DNA of 64,000 bases from Azonexaceae bacterium (lineage in GTDB: Bacteria; Pseudomonadota; Gammaproteobacteria; Burkholderiales; Rhodocyclaceae). Position 1 is the stretch's first letter. Every line of letters begins with the position of its first letter. The DNA lies in assembly GCA_013335535.1 (NCBI GenBank), contig JAAXVL010000002.1:186001-250000 (forward strand). The letters run 5' to 3'. Below the pieces are notes generated by a model. That model did no database searches and had not been told where the DNA came from. It was given only the letters and a program-made list of their open reading frames with translations. A program made the position numbers and the translations under genes. Shown piece by piece: positions 9,270-17,262 of the stretch.

Positions 9270-10567
9270 GGGAGGAATCGGGTCGCCTGGTCGAGATCCG
9301 TGTGAGTATGCCCTTCGTAAAGCGCCGTGACGAATTTTCTCCAGACCAGGTCCGGCTCGCCGATGCGGAAGCCGCAGTAATGCTGCTCATCGACATCGGT
9401 TTCCTGAACGACCTGGACAGTCAGTCGCGAGATTTCATGGAGGCCGAGCTGGACGGTGGCATTGAGCCAGATTTCGGACGGCACCGGCTCGACGATCCTG
9501 GCCCGGAAACCATAGCGCGACACTTCGTTGACTTCGATGTTGATCGGCTTTCCTAGTAGCGCTGGCGCATTGTTGAGTCGGGCCGGGCACTTTACCGAGA
9601 AGCGACGGTGCTGGCGAATCTGCGGTGCAGCGCCTTTTTCGGGCAGCGCAGGCAGGACGCTGCGATATTCGGGCAGGTCGTAGATCAGGTGAAGCAGTGC
9701 TTTCTTGCGGTCGCTCAGCTCGGCAAAGACATTGGTTTTTTGATTGAAGAAATAATCGATCAGGCTCGGGGTCAGCACCGGGTCGTTGGTCGTGAAGAAG
9801 CGCCGATGTGGAATCTGGATATTGGCCAGCTTCGTTTCACAGAAATAGTGATGAAGATTGCGGTTATTGGCCTTGCCCGCGTAGGCCTTGCGCATCGTTT
9901 CCGGGGCATGCTTGAGGTCGAGCGTGGCGCCGACAGCAGGCGCGCCATTGACGAAGTCGTAGTTCTCGACGACGTTGGCAGTCAGCCGCTTGAAGAAGAG
10001 CAGCGACTCGTACATCTCGATATGGCGTGGATTGACCGCGATGACCAGATGGCGGGTGTCGAAGAAGGTCGTGCAGTATTCGTACATGAACTTCATGAGC
10101 GGGAAGAGGATCGTTCCTCCCGTGCGCCGGAAGCGCGGATGCACGGCGAGGGCCGAAACCTCGGCGATGTTGCCTTCCTTCTCGCGGACGCCGGTCAGGT
10201 CGAAAATGCGTTGCAGCGGAAAGCCGATGGCACTTTCCCGGATCAATGACAGCGTGCCGACGACCTGATCGTCGAATTTGGCACATAGCGTCGTCGTCGT
10301 CGGCAAGGCGTGATAGATCGTGACGCGCATGCCGGAGGGGTCCGGGGTCATGAAGCCGCTGCTGACATAGGCGTCGTGCAGCAATTTGAAGCAGGCTTCG
10401 AGCTCTTCCTTGGTCTCCGCGATTTTCAGGACCAGGCGCTTGTTGGGATCGGGGTCGCAATCGACGAACGAACGGTAGACGTTATGGCGACTTTTCTCCG
10501 GCAACATCGCAAAAAGCTTGCGAGCAGTCTGGCTGAAGTAGAACCGCAAACGGGCTAGGGCCGGCAT
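9266..10567 (-). CDS. GNAT-type N-acyltransferase fused to PilZ domain
   Basis: A 433-residue protein starting at the ATG at 10567 (a TTG sits one codon upstream). Residues about 45-240 look like a GNAT/FeeM-type acyltransferase. The start resembles N-acyl amino acid synthase domains (LKIAETKEELEACFKLLHDAYV), and motif A is VSALAVHPRFRRTGGTILF. Residues about 325-425 look like a PilZ domain: RQHRRFSVKCPARL supplies the RxxxR-type arginines and EVSRYGFRARI the second motif, both used for cyclic-di-GMP binding. It is first in an overlapping operon with the D-lactate-dehydrogenase-like gene and the Cache kinase. A cyclic-di-GMP-controlled acyl transfer is inferred; acyl donor and acceptor are unknown. 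Confidence 0.75.
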   Translation of the reverse strand: MPALARLRFYFSQTARKLFAMLPEKSRHNVYRSFVDCDPDPNKRLVLKIAETKEELEACFKLLHDAYVSSGFMTPDPSGMRVTIYHALPTTTTLCAKFDDQVVGTLSLIRESAIGFPLQRIFDLTGVREKEGNIAEVSALAVHPRFRRTGGTILFPLMKFMYEYCTTFFDTRHLVIAVNPRHIEMYESLLFFKRLTANVVENYDFVNGAPAVGATLDLKHAPETMRKAYAGKANNRNLHHYFCETKLANIQIPHRRFFTTNDPVLTPSLIDYFFNQKTNVFAELSDRKKALLHLIYDLPEYRSVLPALPEKGAAPQIRQHRRFSVKCPARLNNAPALLGKPINIEVNEVSRYGFRARIVEPVPSEIWLNATVQLGLHEISRLTVQVVQETDVDEQHYCGFRIGEPDLVWRKFVTALYEGHTHTDLDQATRFLP

Positions 10568-10614
10568 CAAGCATACTCAATGGGAAGTTACATTTTTATC
10601 ATAGCACCTTCTGA

Positions 10615-10643
10615 TTGACACGAATCAGGTGCCTCGGGACAAT
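10615..10643 (+). promoter_or_regulatory. Candidate sigma-70 promoter for the liv operon
   Basis: TTGACA at 10615-10620, a 17-base spacer, then GACAAT at 10638-10643. This is 44 bases before the lipoprotein ATG, which has an AGGAG ribosome site (10674-10678). Confidence 0.5.
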
Positions 10644-10686
10644 CAGGGGCTATTGCTTTGTCCCCCAGAGATCAGGAGAAACACCG

Positions 10687-12102
10687 ATGCAAGCCAAGCT
10701 TTCCGTAGTTGCCCTCTCCGTTGCCGCCGCCTTTGCCTTGTCCGCCTGCGGTCAGAAGGAAGAACCGAAACCTGCCGCGGCTCCGGTGCCGGCGGCCAAG
10801 CCGGAATTGGTCGTCAAGCTCGGCCATGTCGCACCGATGACCGGCCCGCAGGCTCACCTCGGTAAGGACAATGAAAATGGCGCCGTGCTGGCCATCGAAG
10901 AGCTTAATGCCAAGGGAATGGAAATTGGCGGCGCCAAGGTCAAGTTCGAACTGATCAACGAAGACGACCAGGCCGATCCGAAGCAAGGCTCGATCGTCGC
11001 CCAGAAGCTGGTCGATGCCAAGGTCAATGGCGTCATCGGTCACCTCAATTCCGGCACCACCATCCCGGCCTCGAAGCTCTACGCCGACGCCGGCATTCCG
11101 CAGATCTCCGGCTCCGCCACCAACCCGAAATACACGCAGCAGGGCTTTGCCACGGCGTTCCGTGTCATGGCCAACGATGTCCAGCAGGGCAAGAGCCTTG
11201 GCGAATTCGCCGTCAAACAGGGCGTCAAGACCGTGGCCATCGTCGACGACCGCACTGCTTACGGCCAAGGGCTGGCCGACGAGTTCAGGAAGGCGGCGGA
11301 AGCCTCCGGCATCAAGGTCGTCGCCAGCGAATACACCACCGACAAGGCGACTGACTTCAAGGCGATCCTGACCAAGATCAAGTCGACCAAGGCCGAACTG
11401 GTCTTCTTTGGCGGCATGGATGCGCAGGGCGGCCCGATGGCCAAGCAGATGAAGGAGCTCGGCATCAAGGCCAAGTTCCTCGGCGGTGACGGCATTTGTA
11501 CACCGGAATTCATGAAGCTCGGCGGCCCGGCCACCGAAGGCCAGTTCTGCTCGCTGCCCGGCATGCCGCTCGAAAAGCTGGCCAAGGGTCCTGAATTCCG
11601 CGAAAAATTTACCAAGAAATTCAATGCTGAAATCCAGCTTTACGCGCCCTATGTTTACGACGCCGTGATGGTCATGGCCGATTCGATGAAGCGCGCCGAT
11701 TCGGTCGATCCAGCCAAGTTCCTGCCTGCCATCGGCAAGACGAAGTACGACGGCGTGACGGCGATGATCGAGTTCGATGCGGTGGGCGACCTCAAGGGTG
11801 GCGCCATTTCCATCTACCAGTACAAGGGCGGCAAGCTGGAATATGTCGAAACCCTCGGTGGCAGCACGCTGGAAGCGGTGAAGGCCGATATCAAGGCGGA
11901 CGTCAAGGAAGCCGTGGCCGATGTGAAGGATGCTGCCAAGGCGGTGGCCGGTGCCGCAACTGCGGTGGGCAAGGAAGCCGTCGGTGACGTCAAGGACGCC
12001 GCCAAGGCAGCGACCGAGGCTGGCAAGGATGCCGTCAAGGCGGGGGCCGAGGCGGTCAAGAATGCCGCCGATGCAACCAAGGCGGCGGTCGAGAAGAAGT
12101 AA
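10687..12102 (+). CDS. Branched-chain amino acid ABC transporter binding lipoprotein with Lys/Ala tail
   Basis: A 471-residue substrate-binding protein of the LivJ/LivK (Peripla_BP_6) type. The ATG at 10687 is chosen because it follows AGGAG and begins a lipoprotein signal (FALSAC, Cys about residue 20, then GQKEE), which suggests an inner or outer membrane anchored protein. The binding fold runs from VVKLGHVAPMTGPQAHLGKD to about residue 395. About 75 further residues are almost only A, K, D, V, E, T and G, in repeats such as ADVKDAAKAVA and GDVKDAAKAATEAGK. These are predicted to form a long amphipathic helix like LEA or apolipoprotein-like helices. This tail is absent from ordinary LivK proteins. 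First gene of the liv operon. Confidence 0.9.
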   Translation: MQAKLSVVALSVAAAFALSACGQKEEPKPAAAPVPAAKPELVVKLGHVAPMTGPQAHLGKDNENGAVLAIEELNAKGMEIGGAKVKFELINEDDQADPKQGSIVAQKLVDAKVNGVIGHLNSGTTIPASKLYADAGIPQISGSATNPKYTQQGFATAFRVMANDVQQGKSLGEFAVKQGVKTVAIVDDRTAYGQGLADEFRKAAEASGIKVVASEYTTDKATDFKAILTKIKSTKAELVFFGGMDAQGGPMAKQMKELGIKAKFLGGDGICTPEFMKLGGPATEGQFCSLPGMPLEKLAKGPEFREKFTKKFNAEIQLYAPYVYDAVMVMADSMKRADSVDPAKFLPAIGKTKYDGVTAMIEFDAVGDLKGGAISIYQYKGGKLEYVETLGGSTLEAVKADIKADVKEAVADVKDAAKAVAGAATAVGKEAVGDVKDAAKAATEAGKDAVKAGAEAVKNAADATKAAVEKK

Positions 12103-12123
12103 TCGTTTAAACCGCTGCACGAG

Positions 12124-12147
12124 ACGGCACCGCAAGGTGCCGTTTCC
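12124..12147 (+). terminator. Hairpin between binding protein and livH
   Basis: ACGGCACC (12124-12131), loop GCAA, then GGTGCCGT (12136-12143), followed by TTTCC. It is probably a partial terminator or mRNA-stabilising hairpin. Such a hairpin lets the binding protein be made in excess over the membrane components. Confidence 0.55.
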
Positions 12148-12172
12148 TTATGTTCCAGAAGAAAAAGACTAA

Positions 12173-13096
12173 ATGGATATATTCCTCCAGCAGATCATCA
12201 ACGGTCTCGTCCAGGGCAGCATCTACGCGTTGGTCGCGCTGGGCTACACGATGGTCTACGGGATCATGGGGCTGATCAATTTCGCGCACGGCGAAGTCGT
12301 CATGATCGGCACGCTGGTCACCATTACGGTGGCCGGTTCGCTGATCAAGGCCGGCATGCCGGTGGCGGTGGCCGGCTTTGCCGGGCTCATGGCGGCGGTG
12401 CTGGTCTGTATGGCGCTCGGCTGGGCACTCGAACGTGTGGCTTACCGGCCCTTGCGCAACGCGCCGCGGCTGACCCCGCTGATCACGGCGATCGGCATGT
12501 CCATCGTCCTGCAGAATCTCGCGATGATGATCTGGGGGCGAAATTACCTGACGTTTCCGGCATTGCTGCCGAAAATGGATTTCGAGTTTGCCGGCGCCAA
12601 TTTCACGATGATCCAGATCATCATCGTCCTCGTTTCGGCGGCGACCATGGGCGGCCTGCTGCTCCTCGTCTATCGCACCAAGCTCGGCATGGCCATGCGC
12701 GCCACGGCGCAGAACCCGGCCGTGGCCAGCCTCATGGGCGTCAATATCAACCGCGTCATCGCCGCCGCTTTCGTCATCGGCTCTGCCCTCGGCGCCGTGG
12801 CCGGCGTCATGGTCGGCACCTATTACGAAATCGCCCACTACCAGATGGGCTTCATGCTCGGCCTCAAGGCCTTCACGGCGGCCGTGCTCGGTGGCATCGG
12901 CAATCTGGCCGGGGCCATGTTGGGCGGCATTTTGCTCGGCATCATCGAGGCGCTCGGGGCGGGTTACATCGGTGACCTGACCGGTGGCTTCCTGGGCAGC
13001 CACTATCAGGACATCTTTGCTTTCGTCGTGCTCATTGTCGTGCTGATGTTCAAACCGTCCGGATTGTTTGGCGAGAAGACGGGGGACAGGGCATGA
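12173..13096 (+). CDS. livH: Branched-chain amino acid ABC transporter permease LivH
   Basis: A 307-residue inner-membrane permease of the LivH family. It has the family N-terminus (QQIINGLVQGSIYALVALGYTMVYGIMGLINFAHGE) and about eight hydrophobic helices. The cytoplasmic-loop motif RATAQNPAVASLMGVN corresponds to the contact site for the ATPases. It overlaps livM by 4 bases (ATGA). Together with LivM it should form the channel for leucine, isoleucine, valine or related amino or carboxylic compounds. Substrate identity is not fixed by sequence. Confidence 0.95.
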   Translation: MDIFLQQIINGLVQGSIYALVALGYTMVYGIMGLINFAHGEVVMIGTLVTITVAGSLIKAGMPVAVAGFAGLMAAVLVCMALGWALERVAYRPLRNAPRLTPLITAIGMSIVLQNLAMMIWGRNYLTFPALLPKMDFEFAGANFTMIQIIIVLVSAATMGGLLLLVYRTKLGMAMRATAQNPAVASLMGVNINRVIAAAFVIGSALGAVAGVMVGTYYEIAHYQMGFMLGLKAFTAAVLGGIGNLAGAMLGGILLGIIEALGAGYIGDLTGGFLGSHYQDIFAFVVLIVVLMFKPSGLFGEKTGDRA

Positions 13097-14154
13097 ATTT
13101 TGGCCGTTTTTTCCGGTCGACCGTGGGAATCGGCCTCACCGCCGCAATTCTGCTTGCCTTGCCCTTTGTTGCGGCGACGGGCGGTCAGGCCTGGGTGCGC
13201 ATCCTCGATTTCGCCATCCTCTACGTTTTTCTGGCGCTCGGCCTCAACATCGTGGTCGGTCTGGCCGGATTGCTCGATCTCGGCTACATCGCCTTCTACG
13301 CCGTCGGTGCCTATACCTGGGCCTTGTTGGCAAGTCCTCACTTCGGTCTGCACTGGCCGATCTGGGCCATCCTGCCGCTCGGCGCCGGGCTGGCCTGTTT
13401 TGCCGGCGTGCTGCTCGGCTCGCCGACGCTCAAGCTGCGCGGCGATTATCTGGCCATCGTGACGCTCGGTTTCGGCGAAATCGTCCGCATTTTCCTCAAC
13501 AACCTCAATGCGCCGATCAACGTCACCAACGGGCCGCAGGGCATTACGCTGATCGATCCGGTCAGCTTCGGCGCCTTCAAGTTCTCGGGGACGACGCAGA
13601 TTTTCGGCTTTGCGCTGAGCGGGCCGCAGAAGTATTACTTCCTGCTCGTCGCGCTGGCCATTCTCGTCATCATCATCAACATACGCCTGCAGAATTCGCG
13701 CATCGGCCGCGCCTGGCAAGCCATCCGCGAGGATGAAATCGCCGCCAAGGCCATCGGCATCAACACGCGCAACCTCAAGTTGCTGGCCTTCGCCATGGGT
13801 GCCAGTTTCGGCGGCGTGGCCGGCGGAATTTTTTCGGCCATGCAGGGCTTCGTTTCGCCGGAAAGTTTTTCGCTGCTTGAGTCGATCATGATCCTCGCCA
13901 TGGTGGTGCTGGGCGGCATGGGCCACATTCCCGGCGTCATTCTCGGTGCTGTGCTGCTCACGGTGTTGCCGGAAGTCCTCCGTTATGGCGTCGGGCCGTT
14001 GCAGATGGCCATGTTCGGCAAGATGCTGGTCGATCCGGAAAGCCTGCGCATGCTGGTTTTCGGGCTGGCTCTGGTCCTCGTCATGCGCTTCAAGCCGGCC
14101 GGACTGTGGCCGTCGCCGGAACGTCAGCGTGAGTTGAAGGAGACCGGCAAATGA
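13093..14154 (+). CDS. livM: Branched-chain amino acid ABC transporter permease LivM
   Basis: A 353-residue permease. It has the LivM signature LGLNIVVGLAGLLDLGYIAFYAVGAY split over helices 2-3, and the coupling loop GRAWQAIREDEIAAKAIGIN about residues 200-220. The first 12 codons (MNFGRFFRSTVG) are encoded by a copy of the dispersed repeat, so the extreme N-terminus is repeat-derived. The start overlaps the livH stop (ATGA), and the stop overlaps livG in the same way, indicating tight translational coupling. Confidence 0.95.
   Translation: MNFGRFFRSTVGIGLTAAILLALPFVAATGGQAWVRILDFAILYVFLALGLNIVVGLAGLLDLGYIAFYAVGAYTWALLASPHFGLHWPIWAILPLGAGLACFAGVLLGSPTLKLRGDYLAIVTLGFGEIVRIFLNNLNAPINVTNGPQGITLIDPVSFGAFKFSGTTQIFGFALSGPQKYYFLLVALAILVIIINIRLQNSRIGRAWQAIREDEIAAKAIGINTRNLKLLAFAMGASFGGVAGGIFSAMQGFVSPESFSLLESIMILAMVVLGGMGHIPGVILGAVLLTVLPEVLRYGVGPLQMAMFGKMLVDPESLRMLVFGLALVLVMRFKPAGLWPSPERQRELKETGK
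13095..13126 (+). repeat. Dispersed CCGGTYGACCGTGG repeat, copy D (full length)
   Basis: Core CCGGTCGACCGTGG at 13113-13126, with left arm GAATTTTGGCC plus a T-rich run from 13095. Over 32 bases it matches copy E (minus strand, 17231-17262) with one difference. Here the centre is the perfect palindrome CGGTCGACCG. It forms codons 1-12 of livM. Confidence 0.9.
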
Positions 14155-14924
14155 ACGTGAATTTGCCAAACCCGCTGCTCGAAGCGAAGGCGGTCGCTAA
14201 GCATTTCGGCGGCGTCAAGGCGCTGCGCGACGTGTCGCTGACTATCCGCCGCGGCGAAATCTACGGCCTGATCGGCCCCAACGGCGCCGGCAAGACGACC
14301 TTCTTCAACTGCATGACCGGTCTCTACGTGCCGGACGGTGGTGGTTTTACCTTCGATGGTGCGCCGCTTATCGCCGATGCGCCGGACAAGGCGGCGGCAC
14401 GGGGCATCGCCCGTACCTTCCAGAACATCCGGCTGTTCGGCAACATGACGGCGCTCGAAAACGTCATGGTCGGCCGCCACGTGCGGACCAAGGCCGGCGT
14501 GCTCGGCGCCATGTTCCAGAATGCCGCGACCAAGGCCGAAGAGGCCGCCATTCGGCAAAAAGCCATCGACCTGCTGCACTACGTCCGCATTGAGGAACGT
14601 GCCGGCGACCTGGCCCGCAACCTCTCCTACGGCGACCAGCGCCGGCTGGAAATCGCTCGCGCCCTGGCCACCGATCCCAAGCTGCTTTGCCTCGATGAGC
14701 CCGCCGCCGGCATGAACGCCACCGAAACCGAACAACTGCGCGATCTGATCGACGGCATTCGCCGTGATGGCACGACCATTCTGCTCATCGAGCACGACGT
14801 CAAGCTGGTCATGGGCCTGTGCGACCGCGTTGCCGTGCTCGACTACGGCGCGCTGGTCATCGAGGATGTGCCGGCCGTCGTGCAGAAAGATCAACGCGTC
14901 ATCGAGGCTTACCTAGGTGCTTGA
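14151..14924 (+). CDS. livG: Branched-chain amino acid ABC transporter ATPase LivG
   Basis: A 257-residue ATPase. Walker A is GPNGAGKTT (about residues 43-51), the ABC signature is LSYGDQRRLEIARAL and Walker B is LLCLDEPAAGMN. The H-loop is in LLIEHDVKLVMGLCDRVAVLDYG. The MN.TE sequence after Walker B and the C-terminal IEAYLG are typical of LivG. It overlaps livF by 8 bases. Confidence 0.96.
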   Translation: MNVNLPNPLLEAKAVAKHFGGVKALRDVSLTIRRGEIYGLIGPNGAGKTTFFNCMTGLYVPDGGGFTFDGAPLIADAPDKAAARGIARTFQNIRLFGNMTALENVMVGRHVRTKAGVLGAMFQNAATKAEEAAIRQKAIDLLHYVRIEERAGDLARNLSYGDQRRLEIARALATDPKLLCLDEPAAGMNATETEQLRDLIDGIRRDGTTILLIEHDVKLVMGLCDRVAVLDYGALVIEDVPAVVQKDQRVIEAYLGA

Positions 14925-15621
14925 AGTAACCGGACTCCACGTCGCCTATGGCGGCATCCAGGCGGTGCGCAGCATCACCTTCCACGTCAACGAAGGCGAA
15001 ACCGTGGCGCTCATCGGCGCCAACGGGGCTGGCAAGACGAGCACGCTGAAAGCCATTTCGCGCGTGCTCGACGCGGTTGGCGGCGACGTTCATTTCTGTG
15101 GCGAAAAGATCAGCAAGATCGCGCCGCACGACATCATCCGCAAGGGCATTGCCCTGGTTCCCGAAGGGCGTGGCGTCTTTCCCCGCCTGACTGTGCTCGA
15201 GAACCTGCACATGGGCGCCTTCATTAGCGATTCTGCGGCCGACGTCGAAAAAGACCTCAAGATGGTTTACGGCTATTTCCCGCGCCTCAAGGAGCGCGAA
15301 AGCCAGTTGGCCGGCACGCTGTCCGGTGGCGAACAGCAGATGCTGGCCATCGGCCGCGCCCTGATGAGCCGGCCGAAAATGCTGCTGCTCGACGAACCGT
15401 CGATGGGTCTGGCGCCGATCATGGTCCAGAAAATATTCGAAGTCGTCCGCGCCGTGGCGGCTGACGGCATGACCATCCTGCTGATCGAGCAGAATGCCAA
15501 GCTGGCCCTGCAATCGAGTCAGCGTGGCTATGTCATGGAAAGCGGCGAAATCACGCTGAACGGCGAGTCGGCCATGCTGCTCGACGATCCCAAGGTGCGT
15601 GCCGCCTACCTCGGCGAGTAA
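14917..15621 (+). CDS. livF: Branched-chain amino acid ABC transporter ATPase LivF
   Basis: A 234-residue ATPase starting at GTG 14917, inside the end of livG. Walker A is GANGAGKTS, the signature LSGGEQQMLAIGRAL, Walker B MLLLDEPSMGLAP, and the H-loop region LLIEQNAKLAL carries Gln-Asn in place of the usual His, as in other LivF proteins. It should pair with LivG to drive the LivHM channel. Its stop abuts the start of the next gene. Confidence 0.96.
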   Translation: MLEVTGLHVAYGGIQAVRSITFHVNEGETVALIGANGAGKTSTLKAISRVLDAVGGDVHFCGEKISKIAPHDIIRKGIALVPEGRGVFPRLTVLENLHMGAFISDSAADVEKDLKMVYGYFPRLKERESQLAGTLSGGEQQMLAIGRALMSRPKMLLLDEPSMGLAPIMVQKIFEVVRAVAADGMTILLIEQNAKLALQSSQRGYVMESGEITLNGESAMLLDDPKVRAAYLGE

Positions 15622-16470
15622 GTGGTGAGCATCGTCCCCTTTCAGGCGCTGGCCTGCCCGCTCGATGGCGCGCCGCTGCATTGCCACGGTTCGAGCTGGC
15701 GCTGCGCCAGTGGCCACTGTTTCGATATCGCGGCCCAAGGCTACGCCAATCTGCTGCCCGTTCAACAAAAGCGCTCGCGCGACCCGGGTGATAGCAAGGA
15801 AATGGTTGCCGCCCGCCGGCGTTTCCTCAACGCAGGTCACTATCAGCCGATTGCCGCCGCGGTCAGCCGGGCGGCGTTGGCCGATCTGCCTTCCGGCGCG
15901 ACGATCAGTTGCCTCGATGCCGGCTCGGGCGAAGGCTATTACCTGCGCCAGTTCGCTGCGGCGGCCAGCGAGGGACAAACGCTGGCCCTGCTCGGCCTCG
16001 ACATCTCGAAGTGGGCGGTGCTGTCCGCCGCCAAGCAGGACAAGCGGCCAAACTGGCTGGTCGGCAGCAATGCCAATCTGCCGGTGCTGCCGGCGACGCT
16101 CGACCTCGTGCTGTGCATGTTCGGCTTTCCGGTTTATGCCGAGTTTGCCCGTGTGCTCAAGCCGGGCAGTGTGCTGCTGCAGGTCGACGCCGGGCCGGAT
16201 CACCTGCGCGAACTGCGCGAAATCATCTATCCCGCGCTCAAACCTGAACGCTCCGCCGAAGCGCAGTTGCCGGCCGGGTTTTGCCATCTGTCCACGGAAA
16301 CCGTCCGCTTTCCGCTGAGTATCGATGGCGCCGAGCAGATCGCCGACCTGCTGGCCATGACGCCGCATCTCTACCGGGCCAGCGCCGAGGGGCGGGCGCG
16401 GGCAGCGGCGCTGACCTCGCTGGCGGTGACCGTCGACGTCCGCCTGACGCGGTTCGGGCGCCAAGCTTGA
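15622..16470 (+). CDS. rlmA: RlmA-type 23S rRNA guanine-N1 methyltransferase
   Basis: A 282-residue protein with the RlmA/RrmA layout. An N-terminal zinc knuckle (CPLDGAPLHC, then CASGHCFDIA) leads to GYANLLPVQQK. The S-adenosylmethionine site is CLDAGSGEGYYLRQF (about residues 95-110) and is followed by LGLDISKWAV. RlmA methylates G745 in 23S rRNA, and relatives methylate G748. The start is GTG directly after the livF stop (15622, or the GTG at 15625), so it may be read from the liv transcript although unrelated in role. Confidence 0.85.
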   Translation: MVSIVPFQALACPLDGAPLHCHGSSWRCASGHCFDIAAQGYANLLPVQQKRSRDPGDSKEMVAARRRFLNAGHYQPIAAAVSRAALADLPSGATISCLDAGSGEGYYLRQFAAAASEGQTLALLGLDISKWAVLSAAKQDKRPNWLVGSNANLPVLPATLDLVLCMFGFPVYAEFARVLKPGSVLLQVDAGPDHLRELREIIYPALKPERSAEAQLPAGFCHLSTETVRFPLSIDGAEQIADLLAMTPHLYRASAEGRARAAALTSLAVTVDVRLTRFGRQA

Positions 16471-16528
16471 TCGCCTGACGCATCAGCTCTTTTTCAGTTG
16501 CATCAAACGATTTGCCGTGCCGGCGGGT

Positions 16529-16547
16529 GACAATGGCCGACATTGTC
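16529..16547. promoter_or_regulatory. Operator-like palindrome
   Basis: GACAATG (16529-16535), spacer GCCGA, CATTGTC (16541-16547): perfect 7-base arms. Outer GGTGA/TCACC matching is looser. It ends 20 bases before the ATG of the next gene, where a repressor could act. It has no following T run, so it is not a good terminator. Confidence 0.4.
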
Positions 16548-16567
16548 TTTCACCGGATTGCCCCGCC

Positions 16568-17200
16568 ATGACTTTTCGCCACTCCCTAGCCGCTCTGGCC
16601 GTCTTGTTGCTCTCCGCCGCTCTTCAGGCCGACGAGGCCAAGCCGGTCGATACCACGCCAAAAATGGCTTACGGGCTCATGATGCAGCAGGGCGACCGGC
16701 TGATTTTCTCGCCGTGCCGTGACCGCAGCTACGCCAATGTCGAGGATGTTTCTCCGGATGGCGGCGTGACGAAGGTGCTCAACAGCCTGGGGCTGAATGC
16801 CGGCAAGCGGCTCTACGTCGAACTCCTCGGCGTGCTCGACAACGGTACGCTCAAAGCCTCGGCTTTCAACATGGCGCGCGTCGAAGGGCGCTGCCAGATG
16901 CCGGGCGGCAAGGAAGAGTCTTGGCGCGCCGCCGGTAACGATCCGGCCTGGGCGCTGGTTGCCGGTGGCGAATACGTCCGCTTGCAGCGCTACGGCAAGC
17001 CCGAGGTCACGATGCCTTACGCCGAATTCCGGAGCGAAGGGAATGTCAGTCGCTATGACGGTGCCAGCGATCACCACAAGCTGGCTGTTCGCCTCGACAA
17101 GACCCTTTGTCGCGATGCTCAGGCCAACGGCGCTTTTGCGTGGACTGCCGTGGTTGATCTTGACGGCCAGGTGCTCAAGGGCTGCGCCTGGCAGCGTTGA
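16568..17200 (+). CDS. Putative exported protein, function unknown
   Basis: A 210-residue protein starting at ATG 16568 with a signal peptide (HSLAALAVLLLSAALQADEA, cleavage near residue 19). The mature part holds two cysteines in FSPCRDRSY and GRCQMPGG, and two more near the C-terminus (LCRDAQ, GCAWQR). The segment AAGNDPAWALVAGGEYVRL is reminiscent of the G-x-E-P-x-W motif of COG3650-type envelope proteins, but the match is weak. The gene stands alone on the plus strand and converges on the reductase gene. Confidence 0.6.
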   Translation: MTFRHSLAALAVLLLSAALQADEAKPVDTTPKMAYGLMMQQGDRLIFSPCRDRSYANVEDVSPDGGVTKVLNSLGLNAGKRLYVELLGVLDNGTLKASAFNMARVEGRCQMPGGKEESWRAAGNDPAWALVAGGEYVRLQRYGKPEVTMPYAEFRSEGNVSRYDGASDHHKLAVRLDKTLCRDAQANGAFAWTAVVDLDGQVLKGCAWQR

Positions 17201-17230
17201 TTCAGCCGCATTTCCGGTTAGCCGGGTTTG

Positions 17231-17262
17231 CCACGGTCAACCGGAAAAAACGGCCAAAATTC
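17231..17262 (-). repeat. Dispersed CCGGTYGACCGTGG repeat, copy E (full length)
   Basis: Core CCGGTTGACCGTGG at 17244-17231 on the minus strand. The full left arm is TTTTGGCCGTTTTTT, reaching 17262, so it touches the stop codon of the reductase gene. It lies in a 60-base space between convergent genes. A CCGGTT at 17214-17219 can pair with the AACCGG of the core. Confidence 0.9.

Noticed and set aside
10672-12135. 487-residue minus-strand frame opposite the branched-chain binding protein
   Set aside because: It is a mirror frame of a well-supported gene with codon bias of the sense strand; no motif was found.
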